Shown here one piece after another: positions 42,317 through 50,601 of a stretch of DNA of 61,881 nucleotides. Positions within the stretch are counted from its first letter, which is position 1. Each line of letters opens with the position of its first letter. The translations under genes were made by a program, and so were the position numbers. The DNA is from an uncultured Prevotella sp. (GTDB taxonomy: Bacteria > Bacteroidota > Bacteroidia > Bacteroidales > Bacteroidaceae). The notes below the pieces were generated by a model. The model was not told the origin of the DNA, searched no databases, and worked only from the letters and a program-made list of their open reading frames with translations. The DNA is taken from the NCBI GenBank assembly GCA_900554545.1, contig USHW01000009.1, positions 1-61,881 of the forward strand, read 5' to 3'.

Positions 42317-43264
42317 ATGAAAAAGAATAGAATAACCGAACTTTTCGGCATAGAGTACCCTATCGTACAGGGCGGAATGGTGTGGTGCAGCGGCTGGAGA
42401 CTGGCCTCTGCGGTAAGCAACGCAGGCGGACTTGGCCTGCTCGGGGCAGGCTCGATGCACCCGGAGACGCTTGAAGAGCACATCGCCAAGATGAAAGAGG
42501 CCACCGACAAGCCCTGGGGTGTGAACGTTCCGCTGATGTATCCGGAAATAGACCGCCTGATGAAGCTCATCATTGACAGCGGCGTAAAGGTGGTTTTCAC
42601 ATCGGCAGGCAGCCCGAAGAAGTTTACCCCGATGCTCCACGAAGCCGGAATAAAGGTCGCCCATGTGGTATCGAGCAGCAAGTTCGCGCGCAAATGCGAG
42701 GAAGCCGGAGTCGATGCGGTGGTGGCCGAAGGCTTCGAAGCCGGCGGACACAACGGCCGCGAGGAAACAACCACGATGACGCTTATCCCCCAGGTGCGCC
42801 GCGCCACAAGCCTGCCGCTCATCGCCGCAGGCGGAATAGCGTCGGGCGAAGCCATGCTCGCCTCGATGGTTCTTGGTGCGGAAGGCGTGCAAATAGGCAC
42901 TCTCTTCGCCCTGACGGAGGAGAGTTCGGCCGCCGACGCGTTCAAACAACGTTGCGTTTCGACGGAAGAGGGCGACACGATGCTGTGCCTTAAAAAGCTC
43001 GCCCCCACCCGACTTATAAAGAACTCGCTGTATGACAAGGTGAAAGAGGCTGAAGACGGCGGAGCGTCTCCCGACGAGCTGCGCGCCATCCTCGGACAGG
43101 CGGCATCGAAACGTGGCATCTTCGAGGGCGACATCGACGGCGGAGAGCTTGAAATAGGGCAAGTAGCATCGGCCATAAAGAGCGTCAAACCCGTGGCCGA
43201 AGTAATGGACGAACTTATAAAAGGCTTCGACAAGGCAGTCCGTTCAATGCAAGACATTCTCTGA
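42317..43264 (+). CDS. FMN-dependent nitronate monooxygenase / FabK-like enoyl-ACP reductase
   Basis: A 315-residue TIM-barrel flavoprotein. IEYPIVQGGMVWCSGWRLASAVSNAGGLGLLGAGSM, EGFEAGGHNGREETTTMTLIP, LPLIAAGGIASGEAMLASMVLGAEGVQIGTLFALTEES are the shared FMN-binding motifs of nitronate monooxygenases and FabK. The Bacteroidota members of about 313-316 residues often serve as FabK. No fab genes lie next to it, so I leave the choice open. The frame is open to 42236, but the ATG at 42317 begins the conserved part. Confidence 0.85.
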   Translation: MKKNRITELFGIEYPIVQGGMVWCSGWRLASAVSNAGGLGLLGAGSMHPETLEEHIAKMKEATDKPWGVNVPLMYPEIDRLMKLIIDSGVKVVFTSAGSPKKFTPMLHEAGIKVAHVVSSSKFARKCEEAGVDAVVAEGFEAGGHNGREETTTMTLIPQVRRATSLPLIAAGGIASGEAMLASMVLGAEGVQIGTLFALTEESSAADAFKQRCVSTEEGDTMLCLKKLAPTRLIKNSLYDKVKEAEDGGASPDELRAILGQAASKRGIFEGDIDGGELEIGQVASAIKSVKPVAEVMDELIKGFDKAVRSMQDIL

Positions 43265-43266
43265 CA

Positions 43267-44433
43267 ATGCTGCTGTTCGTCATCTACATTGCTTTTATCT
43301 CACTCGGCCTGCCCGACTCCATGCTCGGCTCGGCATGGCCTTCAATGCACGAAACGCTTGGTGTGCCGGAAAGTTACGCCGGTTTCCTGACCATGCTTAT
43401 ATACACAGGCACCATCATTTCGAGCGCGCTTAGTGGGTGGCTAATCAACCGGTTAGGCACCGCTAAGCTCGTATTGCTCTCCACCGCACTGACAGCCGTC
43501 ACCATGTACGGCTTCTCCCTCTCCACAAACTTCGCCATGCTGTGCTGCTTGGCGTTACCCTACGGACTCGGAGGAGGCAGTATCGATGCCGCACTTAATA
43601 ACTACGTGGCCGCAAATTACAAGCCAATGCACATGAGCTTCCTGCATTGTTTCTGGGGAATTGGTACAGTGATAGGGCCTTTCTTGATGGGGCATGTCAT
43701 CAAACAAGGCGGAATATGGACGCAGGGTTATAGCACAGTGGCAACGGTTCAGCTCGTGTTGACCGCCATACTGCTGCTTTCCATATCGCTTTGGAGGAGG
43801 AACAAGAACGTAAGCAACAATGAAGAATCTGACGAACGAGGGGAAAATTCATACAAACTGCTGCTGTCTCCGGGCGTAAGAGGGGCTGTGCTGGCCTTCT
43901 TTCTGTACTGCGCCATAGAGACATCGCTCGGTCTGTGGACGGTCTCTTTCATGATTGACGCGAAGGGAATAGGCATTGTCACCGCAACCAAATGCGGCAT
44001 GATGTTTTTCGTCGGGATAACCGTTGGGCGCATACTGGCCGGTGTTCTGTCAAAGAAGTACACCGACGGACAACTCATCTTGTATGGAATGGCTACGGCT
44101 TCGGCGGGCTTGCTCGCCTTGGCTCTACCCTTCGGAGACGCGTTGTTCTCATATTCCATGGTTGTATTGACAGGCATCGGGTGCGGCCCTGTATTCCCCT
44201 GCATGATTCATAGGGCACCGGAACTGGTAGGAAAAGCGCACTCGCAGACACTCATAGGCGTGCAGATGGCCGCCGCCTCATTAGGTTCAATCACTATGCC
44301 GACCCTGTTCGGCGGCATTGTCCACTGCTTCGGCACCGGCATATTGCCGTATTTCTGCCTGGTGGTAATGGTCTTACTGGCCGTATCCGCTGGTGGAAAG
44401 GCATTGTTGAAGCAGCCCTCCAACCATCAATAA
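43267..44433 (+). CDS. MFS transporter, fucose permease-like
   Basis: A 388-residue protein with 12 transmembrane helices. LFVIYIAFISLGLPDSMLGSAWPSMHETLGVP and GFLTMLIYTGTIISSALSGWLINRLGTAKLVLLSTALTA give the MFS motif A region; the second half has GILAGVLSKKYTDGQL. The start with LPDSMLGSAWP resembles the FHS/FucP-like group. Substrate unknown. It begins 2 bases after the FabK/NMO-like gene's stop. Confidence 0.88.
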   Translation: MLLFVIYIAFISLGLPDSMLGSAWPSMHETLGVPESYAGFLTMLIYTGTIISSALSGWLINRLGTAKLVLLSTALTAVTMYGFSLSTNFAMLCCLALPYGLGGGSIDAALNNYVAANYKPMHMSFLHCFWGIGTVIGPFLMGHVIKQGGIWTQGYSTVATVQLVLTAILLLSISLWRRNKNVSNNEESDERGENSYKLLLSPGVRGAVLAFFLYCAIETSLGLWTVSFMIDAKGIGIVTATKCGMMFFVGITVGRILAGVLSKKYTDGQLILYGMATASAGLLALALPFGDALFSYSMVVLTGIGCGPVFPCMIHRAPELVGKAHSQTLIGVQMAAASLGSITMPTLFGGIVHCFGTGILPYFCLVVMVLLAVSAGGKALLKQPSNHQ

Positions 44434-44482
44434 AAAAGCCTTTGCCTTTACAACTTAACTAAATAAATCCTTAACCAATCCA

Positions 44483-45907
44483 TTATTTAAACCCCTTTTT
44501 CAGCCACTTGCCGCTGAAAAGGCGGATAAGAAAGACCGTTCCGCGCAGCGTAAGCTCGATAGCCATCGCCATCCAGACACCGCGCAGGCCGTATGTTGGG
44601 GCGAGATGGGCGGCAAGCGTAAGGCGCACAAGCCACATTGTAGCAAGGTTCATGGTGGCAGGTATGAGTGTATCTCCCGCCCCGAGGCACACGCTGTAAG
44701 TGACTATGGCGGCGGCGAACATGGGTTCTGCGAACGCCTCTATGCGCAAAGACTGCGAGCCGAGCAGGCGTACATCGGCATCAGGGGTCATCACGCCTAT
44801 CATCTCCGGCGCAAATATGTACATCACCATGCCCATGAACGCCATGACACCCATGCCCAAGAAAACCGTGCGGTAGGCGAAGCTGCGCGCCAGGCGGCTG
44901 CGGCCGGCGCCGATACTTTGGCCTACCAGCGTCGTGGCGGCGTCGCCGATGCCGTATCCCGGCATGTAACACAGGCTCTCGGCAGTGATTGCCAGCGTAT
45001 TGGCTGCTATGGCGATGTTGCCCAACGGGGCTACAATCATGGTGCTGACAATCTGCGCGCCGCTCATCATCATATACTGCGCGCCCATCGGGAGGCTTAC
45101 CTTGGCCGCGTTGCGCAGGTAGTTCCACATCGGCGCAAACGACCATTTCTCACCCTTCAGTGACAGTTCGGGCGACTTTACCGTAGCAAACCATACAAGC
45201 ATTACACCCGTAACGGCGTAAGCCAAAGCCGTTCCCAAAGCCGCGCCGGGCACTCCCATGCCCGCTCCAGGCACCGTAACATCGCGCCCGAACAGCTCGA
45301 CGGTGCGCGTATTGTATATAAGGAAGAAATTGAATACCACGTCAAGCAGGCACATCATTATGCTCATGATGCTCGGAATGCGCATGTTGCCCGAACACTT
45401 GAGCATGCTTGACGACAGGATGCCAATCTGGTAGACCGGCAAAGCGAGACAGTAAATGGTGAAATACGCCGTGGCGTCGCCGCAAATGTCCTCGCCTCCG
45501 CCCAGCCAACGGGGCAAAGGCCCGGCTATGGCTACGCAAACGGACGTGAGAATGACGGTGAACAACGCCGTAGCCATAAGTCCCTGACGGAATACCTGGC
45601 GCGCCTTGGTAAAGTCGTTGGCGCCTATGAAGTGGGCCACCTGCACCGAAAAACCGAGGGCGGCGGCCGACGTTAGTCCGCCGAAAAGCCACGTTGTAGA
45701 CTCCACGATGCCGATTGACGCCGACGCCTTAGCGCCAAGCGAACCAACCATCGACGCATCGATGTAAAACATCATGATTGTAGTAAGCTGGGCGAGGATG
45801 GACGGAACGCTGAGCTGCACTATCAGATTGAGCTTTTGGCTGCCGCTCATCTCCTGTCCGCTGCGTATCATCGCCAGCAGCGCATTATCCTTACTGCTTG
45901 AAAACAT
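44483..45907 (-). CDS. MATE family efflux transporter
   Basis: A 474-residue protein with about 12 transmembrane helices. LNLIVQLSVPSILAQLTTIMMFYIDASMVGSLGAKASASIGIVEST, ALGFSVQVAHFIGANDFTKARQVFR and TTLVGQSIGAGRSRLARSFAYRT are typical MATE half-repeats. It belongs to a different branch from the gene at 1843. It has its own promoter and forms a single-gene unit. The spacer between it and the convergent MFS gene (44434-44482) has no clear terminator. Confidence 0.92.
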   Translation of the reverse strand: MFSSSKDNALLAMIRSGQEMSGSQKLNLIVQLSVPSILAQLTTIMMFYIDASMVGSLGAKASASIGIVESTTWLFGGLTSAAALGFSVQVAHFIGANDFTKARQVFRQGLMATALFTVILTSVCVAIAGPLPRWLGGGEDICGDATAYFTIYCLALPVYQIGILSSSMLKCSGNMRIPSIMSIMMCLLDVVFNFFLIYNTRTVELFGRDVTVPGAGMGVPGAALGTALAYAVTGVMLVWFATVKSPELSLKGEKWSFAPMWNYLRNAAKVSLPMGAQYMMMSGAQIVSTMIVAPLGNIAIAANTLAITAESLCYMPGYGIGDAATTLVGQSIGAGRSRLARSFAYRTVFLGMGVMAFMGMVMYIFAPEMIGVMTPDADVRLLGSQSLRIEAFAEPMFAAAIVTYSVCLGAGDTLIPATMNLATMWLVRLTLAAHLAPTYGLRGVWMAMAIELTLRGTVFLIRLFSGKWLKKGFK

Positions 45908-45911
45908 GGTG

Positions 45912-45941
45912 CAAAATTACTACTTTTCAAGCAATTTGCAA
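45912..45941 (-). promoter_or_regulatory. Promoter of the second MATE gene
   Basis: On the minus strand the -33 TTG is at 45941-45939 and the -7 TAATTTTG at 45919-45912, 22 bases from start to start. The -7 box lies 4 bases from the ATG at 45907, so the mRNA would be leaderless or the start codon is further in. Confidence 0.6.
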
Positions 45942-46009
45942 CAAGCCAAACGATAAAAACTAATCTCCGATAATTACACGGTTGACAAACAGGAAACGGC
46001 ACATTACAG

Positions 46010-46118
46010 AAAGGCCGTCGGCATACGCCGCTGCAAAAGGCCACCTTTCACGTTGCAAAAAGCCATGTTTTGCACGCTGAAAGGTGGCCTTTTGCAAGCC
46101 AAAACACGGCCTTTTGCA
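46010..46118. repeat. Palindromic stack 10
   Basis: Units GAAAGGCCGTC, AAAAGGCCACCTTTC, AAAAAGCCATGTTTT, GAAAGGTGGCCTTTT, AAAACACGGCCTTTT. The right-hand motif (CTGGCTATCAGGTAGTTGGC) at 46147-46166 forms the loop and right arm of a terminator-like hairpin. It lies between the small ORF and the MATE gene. Confidence 0.8.
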
Positions 46119-46131
46119 CAGTAAAGAACAA

Positions 46132-46172
46132 CCGTCCGTCAACTGCCTGGCTATCAGGTAGTTGGCGGACGG
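46132..46172. terminator. Terminator-like hairpin after the small ORF
   Basis: CCGTCCGTCAACTGCCT (46132-46148) pairs with AGGTAGTTGGCGGACGG (46156-46172) with two G-T or mismatched positions and a 7-base loop. On the minus strand it follows the small ORF's stop at 46194. Confidence 0.7.
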
Positions 46173-46193
46173 CAATAAAAATGGCGGAAACTC

Positions 46194-46331
46194 TTAAACA
46201 AAGCTCCCACCTTTCTTATCAACATTAACCATGAAACCTTTTCTTTTATGAAATCGGAGGCCGTGTCTTTTATTGCTTTCTCTCACCCCCGAAACCTGTT
46301 GCTGTGATATACAGCAAACAGGGTTGTACAT
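46194..46331 (-). CDS. Small ORF, 45 residues, with its own promoter and leader
   Basis: On the minus strand an ATG at 46331 opens a frame to a TAA at 46194. The product is MYNPVCCISQQQ, then VSGVRESNKRHGLRFHK, RKGFMVNVDKKGGSFV: small, basic, with two adjacent cysteines and no signal peptide or membrane helix. I do not recognise it. It has a promoter at 46485-46514, a leader of about 150 bases with a stem-loop and repeated TTAGGTA words, and a hairpin behind it, so it is a complete independent unit. It may instead be part of a structured RNA, as a stem-loop (46295-46322) covers its codons 4-13. Confidence 0.5.
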   Translation of the reverse strand: MYNPVCCISQQQVSGVRESNKRHGLRFHKRKGFMVNVDKKGGSFV

Positions 46332-46478
46332 CTTGTTACCTAAATCAATCTTCTTACCTAATACCTTTGAAAACTTTTACTGATGCCTCACGGCATCTCT
46401 GTCATCCTTACTTACTACAATCTTTACCTTTCTTTATAACTTAATACCTAACAAACTAACACCTATTGTTTTGTTTTG
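46295..46478 (-). ncRNA. Structured leader or RNA around the small ORF
   Basis: On the minus strand the leader has three TTAGGTA words (46453-46447, 46360-46354, 46346-46340 approximately), a 6-bp stem GATGCC-GTGA-GGCATC (46397-46382) and a strong hairpin CCTGTTTGCTGT-ATAT-CACAGCAACAGG (46322-46295) that begins 7 bases inside the ORF. The compactness and the promoter suggest a regulatory RNA or attenuator. Exact ends are unknown. Confidence 0.45.
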
Positions 46479-46484
46479 ACGATG

Positions 46485-46514
46485 CAAAGATACGACTGTT
46501 TGCGCACACAGCAA
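46485..46514 (-). promoter_or_regulatory. Promoter of the small ORF unit
   Basis: On the minus strand the -33 TTG is at 46514-46512 and the -7 TATCTTTG at 46492-46485, 22 bases from start to start: one of the best promoters in the window. It lies after the terminator of the FKBP gene. Between them (46515-46648) I see nothing. Confidence 0.75.
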
Positions 46515-46648
46515 AGAAAAACAACCGTTTTCTGCACGGAAACGGGTTATTTTTGACCTAAGTCAAAATAAGCGGCCGACAAGTATTTTTTTACACTTAC
46601 TGCTGTAACAAAACGCCACCGGCATGTACGCCGCACGCCGCAGACGAC

Positions 46649-46685
46649 AAAAAAGGCACGCAACAGCAGTGCCGTTACGTGCCTT
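46649..46685 (-). terminator. Terminator of the glyS-FKBP unit
   Basis: On the minus strand AAGGCACGTAAC pairs with GTTGCGTGCCTT with one mismatch, followed by TTTTTTG. It lies 22 bases after the FKBP stop codon. Confidence 0.85.
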
Positions 46686-46706
46686 ACGCATTATATTATA
46701 TATGTG

Positions 46707-47342
46707 TCATTCGGTTATCCACTCGCCTTCAACTGCCCGTGATTCGGGAACATCCACCCCCGCACGGTAGTAAGCGACAAGCTCCACATCGAATATCAGC
46801 GTGCTGTAAGCCGGAATCGGATCAGAATCCGACGAGCCGTAACCCAGCGTGTAAGGGATATACACGCGCCAATAGTCGCCTATGTGCATGTGCTGCAACG
46901 CCGTAGCGAAGCCGTCAACAAAACCTCCGACATACATGGTTGACGGATATGCCGTAGCCGGATTGTACTCGCCGCTATACGTCTGGTCGAATACGTAGCC
47001 CTCAGGGTACGACGTCGAGGGGATAAGCCGTCCGCGGTAGTTAATCTTTACGGAGTCTGTGAACATCGGACAACCGCTGCCCGTGCCTTCCCTCAGCACC
47101 TTAACGGCAATGTAGTCGTCAGAAGTTGTCGGGATGGTGTCCTCAAGCGCATAGCTGAGAAACGTCTTCCAAGAACCGTCGGAGTTGAGTTTCGCAGTGT
47201 TCCAGATGTCCGAGAAGTAAGCTTCGTTGCGGTTTCTCCAGTCAGGAAACTCCTCAACAGTGTTGTCTTCCTCGCTGCATGACGCGAAAACCGACATCAG
47301 CACAAACGCGAAAACGGCGAATATCAAATTGGATTTCTTCAT
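46707..47342 (-). CDS. FKBP-type peptidyl-prolyl isomerase lipoprotein
   Basis: A 211-residue lipoprotein: signal MKKSNLIFAVFAFVLMSVFA with Cys22 in ASCSEEDN, then an N-terminal region and an FKBP domain (residues about 95-195: VKINYRGRLIPS, VFDQTYSGEYNPATAYPSTMYVGGFVDGFATALQHMHIGDYWRVYIPYTLGYGSSDSDPIPAYSTLIFDVELV). It would help fold proteins in the periplasm or at the surface. The domain keeps the IPAYSTLIFDVEL motif. It starts on the base after the glyS stop codon, so both are in one mRNA. Confidence 0.92.
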   Translation of the reverse strand: MKKSNLIFAVFAFVLMSVFASCSEEDNTVEEFPDWRNRNEAYFSDIWNTAKLNSDGSWKTFLSYALEDTIPTTSDDYIAVKVLREGTGSGCPMFTDSVKINYRGRLIPSTSYPEGYVFDQTYSGEYNPATAYPSTMYVGGFVDGFATALQHMHIGDYWRVYIPYTLGYGSSDSDPIPAYSTLIFDVELVAYYRAGVDVPESRAVEGEWITE

Positions 47343-48884
47343 TTATTGCAGTTTTTTAAGCAAGCTCGTGATGCTTACCTTATCCTCTATTATGCCGCAA
47401 AGGTCGGCAATGTTGACACGCTCCTGCTCCATTGTGTCGCGGAAACGCAGGGTAACGGTATTGTTTTCGAGCGTGTCGTGGTCTACCGTCACACAGTAGG
47501 GGGTGCCTATCGCGTCCTGACGGCGATAGCGTTTGCCGATAGAATCCTTCTCGTCATACTGGCAGTTGAAGTGGAACTTCAGGCCATTGATTATTTCGCG
47601 AGCCTTCTCCGGCAGGCCGTCTTTCTTCAGAAGAGGCATCACGCAGAGCTTTACAGGAGCGAGGGCGGCCGGCAACTTGAGCACAACACGTGTCTCGCCG
47701 TTCTCCAACTTCTCCTCGCAGTAAGAGTGGCACATGACAGAAAGGAACATACGGTCAACGCCGATGGATGTCTCTATGTCATAAGGAGTATAGCTTTCGT
47801 TGGTCTGCGGGTCGAAGTATTTTATCGACTTGCCCGAGAACTTCTCATGTTGCGACAGGTCGAAGTCGGTTCGGCTGTGTATGCCTTCAACCTCCTTGAA
47901 GCCGAACGGCATGCGGAACTCGATGTCGGTGGCGGCGTTTGCATAGTGCGCAAGCTTCTCGTGGTCGTGGAAGCGGTAGTTTTCCGCACCGAAGCCGAGT
48001 GCCTGGTGCCACTTCATACGCAGCTCCTTCCACTTGTTGAACCACTCAATCTCAGTGCCGGGCTTCACGAAGAACTGCATCTCCATCTGCTCGAACTCGC
48101 GCATACGGAAGATAAACTGGCGCGCAACAATCTCGTTTCTGAACGCCTTTCCTATCTGTGCGATGCCGAAAGGAATCTTCATGCGGCCTGTCTTCTGCAC
48201 GTTGATGTAGTTCACGAAGATGCCCTGCGCCGTCTCCGGGCGCAGATAAATCTTGTTTGTGGCGTCGGCAGCCGAACCCATTTCCGTAGAGAACATCAGG
48301 TTGAACTGACGCACGTCTGTCCAGTTCTTAGTTCCGCTGATGGGGTCAACGATGCCTTCGTCAACAATTATCTGCTTCAGCTCGGCCAGGTCGGGTCCCT
48401 GCATGGCCTTGGTGTAACGCTCGTGCAGGGCGTCACGCTTCTGCTGGTGCTCCATCACACGGGGATTGGTCTCGCGGAACTTGGCCTCGTCGAATGCGTC
48501 GCCGAATTTCTTGCGCGCCTTCTCCACCTCTTTCGTTATCTTCTCCTCGTATTTCGCTATCTGGTCTTCGATTAGTACGTCCGCGCGGTAACGCTTCTTC
48601 GAGTCGCGGTTGTCTATAAGAGGGTCGTTGAATGCGTCAACGTGGCCGCTGGCCTTCCATATTGTAGGGTGCATGAAGATGGCGGAGTCAATGCCGACGA
48701 TGTTCTCGTGCAGCAGCACCATGCTCTTCCACCAGTATTCCTTGATATTGTTTTTCAGCTCTACGCCGTTCTGTCCATAGTCGTAAACGGCCGCGAGACC
48801 GTCGTAAATGTCGCTGCTGGGGAATACGAAACCGTACTCCTTGCAGTGGGACACGATTTTCTTAAAAACATCTTCCTGTGCCAT
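47343..48884 (-). CDS. glyS: Glycyl-tRNA synthetase (dimeric class II)
   Basis: A 513-residue class II synthetase of the eukaryotic/archaeal-like alpha-2 type usual in Bacteroidota. Motif 1 includes GIDSAIFMHPTIWKASGHVDAFNDPLIDNRDSKKRYRAD, motif 2 is FIFRMREFEQMEMQFFVKPGTE (near residue 270) and motif 3 is SIGVDRMFLSVM; the anticodon domain is C-terminal (APVKLCVMPLLKKDG). It charges tRNA-Gly. Its mRNA continues into the FKBP gene without a gap. Confidence 0.96.
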   Translation of the reverse strand: MAQEDVFKKIVSHCKEYGFVFPSSDIYDGLAAVYDYGQNGVELKNNIKEYWWKSMVLLHENIVGIDSAIFMHPTIWKASGHVDAFNDPLIDNRDSKKRYRADVLIEDQIAKYEEKITKEVEKARKKFGDAFDEAKFRETNPRVMEHQQKRDALHERYTKAMQGPDLAELKQIIVDEGIVDPISGTKNWTDVRQFNLMFSTEMGSAADATNKIYLRPETAQGIFVNYINVQKTGRMKIPFGIAQIGKAFRNEIVARQFIFRMREFEQMEMQFFVKPGTEIEWFNKWKELRMKWHQALGFGAENYRFHDHEKLAHYANAATDIEFRMPFGFKEVEGIHSRTDFDLSQHEKFSGKSIKYFDPQTNESYTPYDIETSIGVDRMFLSVMCHSYCEEKLENGETRVVLKLPAALAPVKLCVMPLLKKDGLPEKAREIINGLKFHFNCQYDEKDSIGKRYRRQDAIGTPYCVTVDHDTLENNTVTLRFRDTMEQERVNIADLCGIIEDKVSITSLLKKLQ

Positions 48885-48968
48885 TGATTGATATGTTTAC
48901 CTTAATAAAAATACACAAGCGCATGAACACTTGCTGCAAAATGCGGCCTCTCCGCATTATTTTGCGTG

Positions 48969-48998
48969 CAAAGATAGTGCAAATCGAGAGAAATGCAA
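48969..48998 (-). promoter_or_regulatory. Promoter of glyS-FKBP
   Basis: On the minus strand the -33 TTG is at 48998-48996 and the -7 TATCTTTG at 48976-48969. The leader is about 80 bases. Confidence 0.7.
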
Positions 48999-49117
48999 AA
49001 TAAAAGCATGTTAAACAAACTTTTATTTTCATATCCGAAACGCCGCACGGCATACGCAGTGGCGGCGAGGGGCATGGCAAAGAAAAAGGCATACGGCAAC
49101 CGGCGGCGTAACAAACT

Positions 49118-49219
49118 GACACTCAACGCATTGTAAAAGGCCGTCTTTTACAATGCAAAAGACGGCCTTTTACAATGCAATATGCCACCTTTTGCAGGCT
49201 AAAAGACGGCATATTGCAA
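49118..49219. repeat. Palindromic stack 11, motif on the left
   Basis: The motif TGACACTCAACGCATTG at 49118 is followed by AAAAGGCCGTCTTTT and AAAAGACGGCCTTTT (a perfect 15-bp stem around ACAATGC), then degenerate ATATGCCACCTTTT and AAAAGACGGCATATT. It lies between the GH43 operon's end and the glyS promoter. The rest of 48885-49236 holds only that promoter. Confidence 0.85.
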
Positions 49220-49236
49220 TTCATGCGTTGCTCTTC

Positions 49237-50595
49237 CTATTTGCCGAACATCCAGTAGTCGAAATACATCAACCGCCCGGGCTTGTCTCCACGGCACACG
49301 AAATACAGGTCGTGTATGCCAGCAGCCCCGGCAACATCTGCCGTAACCAGTGCCCAGCGGTCGTCGCCTCCGGTCATCGGGACATTGACCGTAGCCAGCA
49401 AACGGCCCTGCAGACTGTCGGCACGCACCTCCAGCGTAACTCCGCCGTTGTGTGTTGTGCCTACACGGGCGGTGACGCGCGACGCGCCTTCCTTGCCGAA
49501 GTCAACGCCCTTGACCTTGATGTAAGCACCGTCACGCATAGCGTTGACGAACACTCCAACCTCCTTGTTCTGCCTTGCCTTCATACCTTCAGAAAAAGCC
49601 ATGGTCTCCGCCTCGGTCTTGCGGTACGGATTAAGCGGCATGAGTCCGTCGCGTATGCCTTCGTCCATCTTCATCTGCTTGATGGTGCCGTCGCTGTTGA
49701 ACTCCACCTTGTCTACGCATACCGAGCGCGTAAAGCCAGAACCGCCTGGCAGTGCGCCGTTGTGATAGAACAGATACGTAGAGCCTTTATAGTCAACTAT
49801 GCCCGGATGGTTGGTAAAGCTGCGCCCCTCGGTCGGCATCAACGTGCCGGCATACGTCCAAGGGCCTGCCGCGCTCTTGCCCATCGAGTAGCCAAGATGC
49901 TCGGGTATCGGGCCTCCCGCCCACAACAGATAGTACCAGTCGCCACGCTTGTAGAGCCAGGGAGCCTCCTCGTAGAGCGTCGGACGCTCGGGCACATTGC
50001 CCTCACGCTTGCCGAAAGCCTCAACGGTCATCGGCACCTTGACGATTTCTTCCGAATACGAAATCATGTCTTCGTTCAGCTTTACGTAATAACAGAAGGG
50101 GTTGCCCCAGTACAAATAGGCCTGCCCGTCGTCATCAATCATCACCGTAGGGTCGATGTCGCCCTTGCCGCTCGATACCAACGGCTTGCCCAGCGGGTCG
50201 TAGAAAGGGCCGTAAGGACTGTCGGCCACGGCCACGCCGATGGCTCCGCCGCCGCCTTTCATCGTCACAGGGACGTAAGCATAGAACTTTCCGCCGCGCT
50301 CGATGCACTGCATCGCCCAGGCGTCTCCTTTCGCCCAGGCGAATGTCTTGTAGGAAAGCACAGCCCCATGGTCAGTCCAATTGACCATGTCTTCGGTTGA
50401 ATACAGTTTCCAGTCGTTCATCGTAAACCACGTCGAAGCGTCCTCGTCGTGGCTCGTGTACAGGTAAACACGCCCTCCGTACACCATCGGCGCAGGGTCG
50501 GCTGTGTACATTGTCTGCACAATCGGGTTCTGCCCCACTGCCTGAATTGAAGCTGCGAGCAGGGACAACAATACCAATCTGTTTCTCATAAACAT
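49237..50595 (-). CDS. Glycoside hydrolase family 43 with C-terminal CBM6 (copy 2)
   Basis: A 452-residue secreted enzyme. Signal peptide MFMRNRLVLLSLLAASIQAVGQ, then a five-bladed propeller with NPIVQTMYTADPAPMVYGGRVYLYTSHDED (first catalytic Asp in ADPAP), DIDPTVMIDDDGQAYLYWGN (second Asp) and EAPWLYKRGDWYYLLWAG (general acid Glu). The C-terminal 130 residues (VKGVDFGKEGASRVTARVGTTHNGGVTLEVRADSLQGRLLATVNVP) are a CBM6. This plan belongs to enzymes on arabinoxylan or related arabinose/xylose chains. It follows a paralogue 6 bases away. Confidence 0.93.
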   Translation of the reverse strand: MFMRNRLVLLSLLAASIQAVGQNPIVQTMYTADPAPMVYGGRVYLYTSHDEDASTWFTMNDWKLYSTEDMVNWTDHGAVLSYKTFAWAKGDAWAMQCIERGGKFYAYVPVTMKGGGGAIGVAVADSPYGPFYDPLGKPLVSSGKGDIDPTVMIDDDGQAYLYWGNPFCYYVKLNEDMISYSEEIVKVPMTVEAFGKREGNVPERPTLYEEAPWLYKRGDWYYLLWAGGPIPEHLGYSMGKSAAGPWTYAGTLMPTEGRSFTNHPGIVDYKGSTYLFYHNGALPGGSGFTRSVCVDKVEFNSDGTIKQMKMDEGIRDGLMPLNPYRKTEAETMAFSEGMKARQNKEVGVFVNAMRDGAYIKVKGVDFGKEGASRVTARVGTTHNGGVTLEVRADSLQGRLLATVNVPMTGGDDRWALVTADVAGAAGIHDLYFVCRGDKPGRLMYFDYWMFGK

Positions 50596-50601
50596 GCCTT
50601 T

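Noticed and set aside
42289..43257. Long minus-strand frames opposite the FabK/NMO-like gene
   Set aside because: Their composition (Ser/Pro- and Arg-rich) is that of antisense shadows; the plus-strand frame has all FMN motifs.
47346..48575. A 409-residue plus-strand frame opposite glyS
   Set aside because: Antisense shadow; the minus-strand frame is a complete glycyl-tRNA synthetase.
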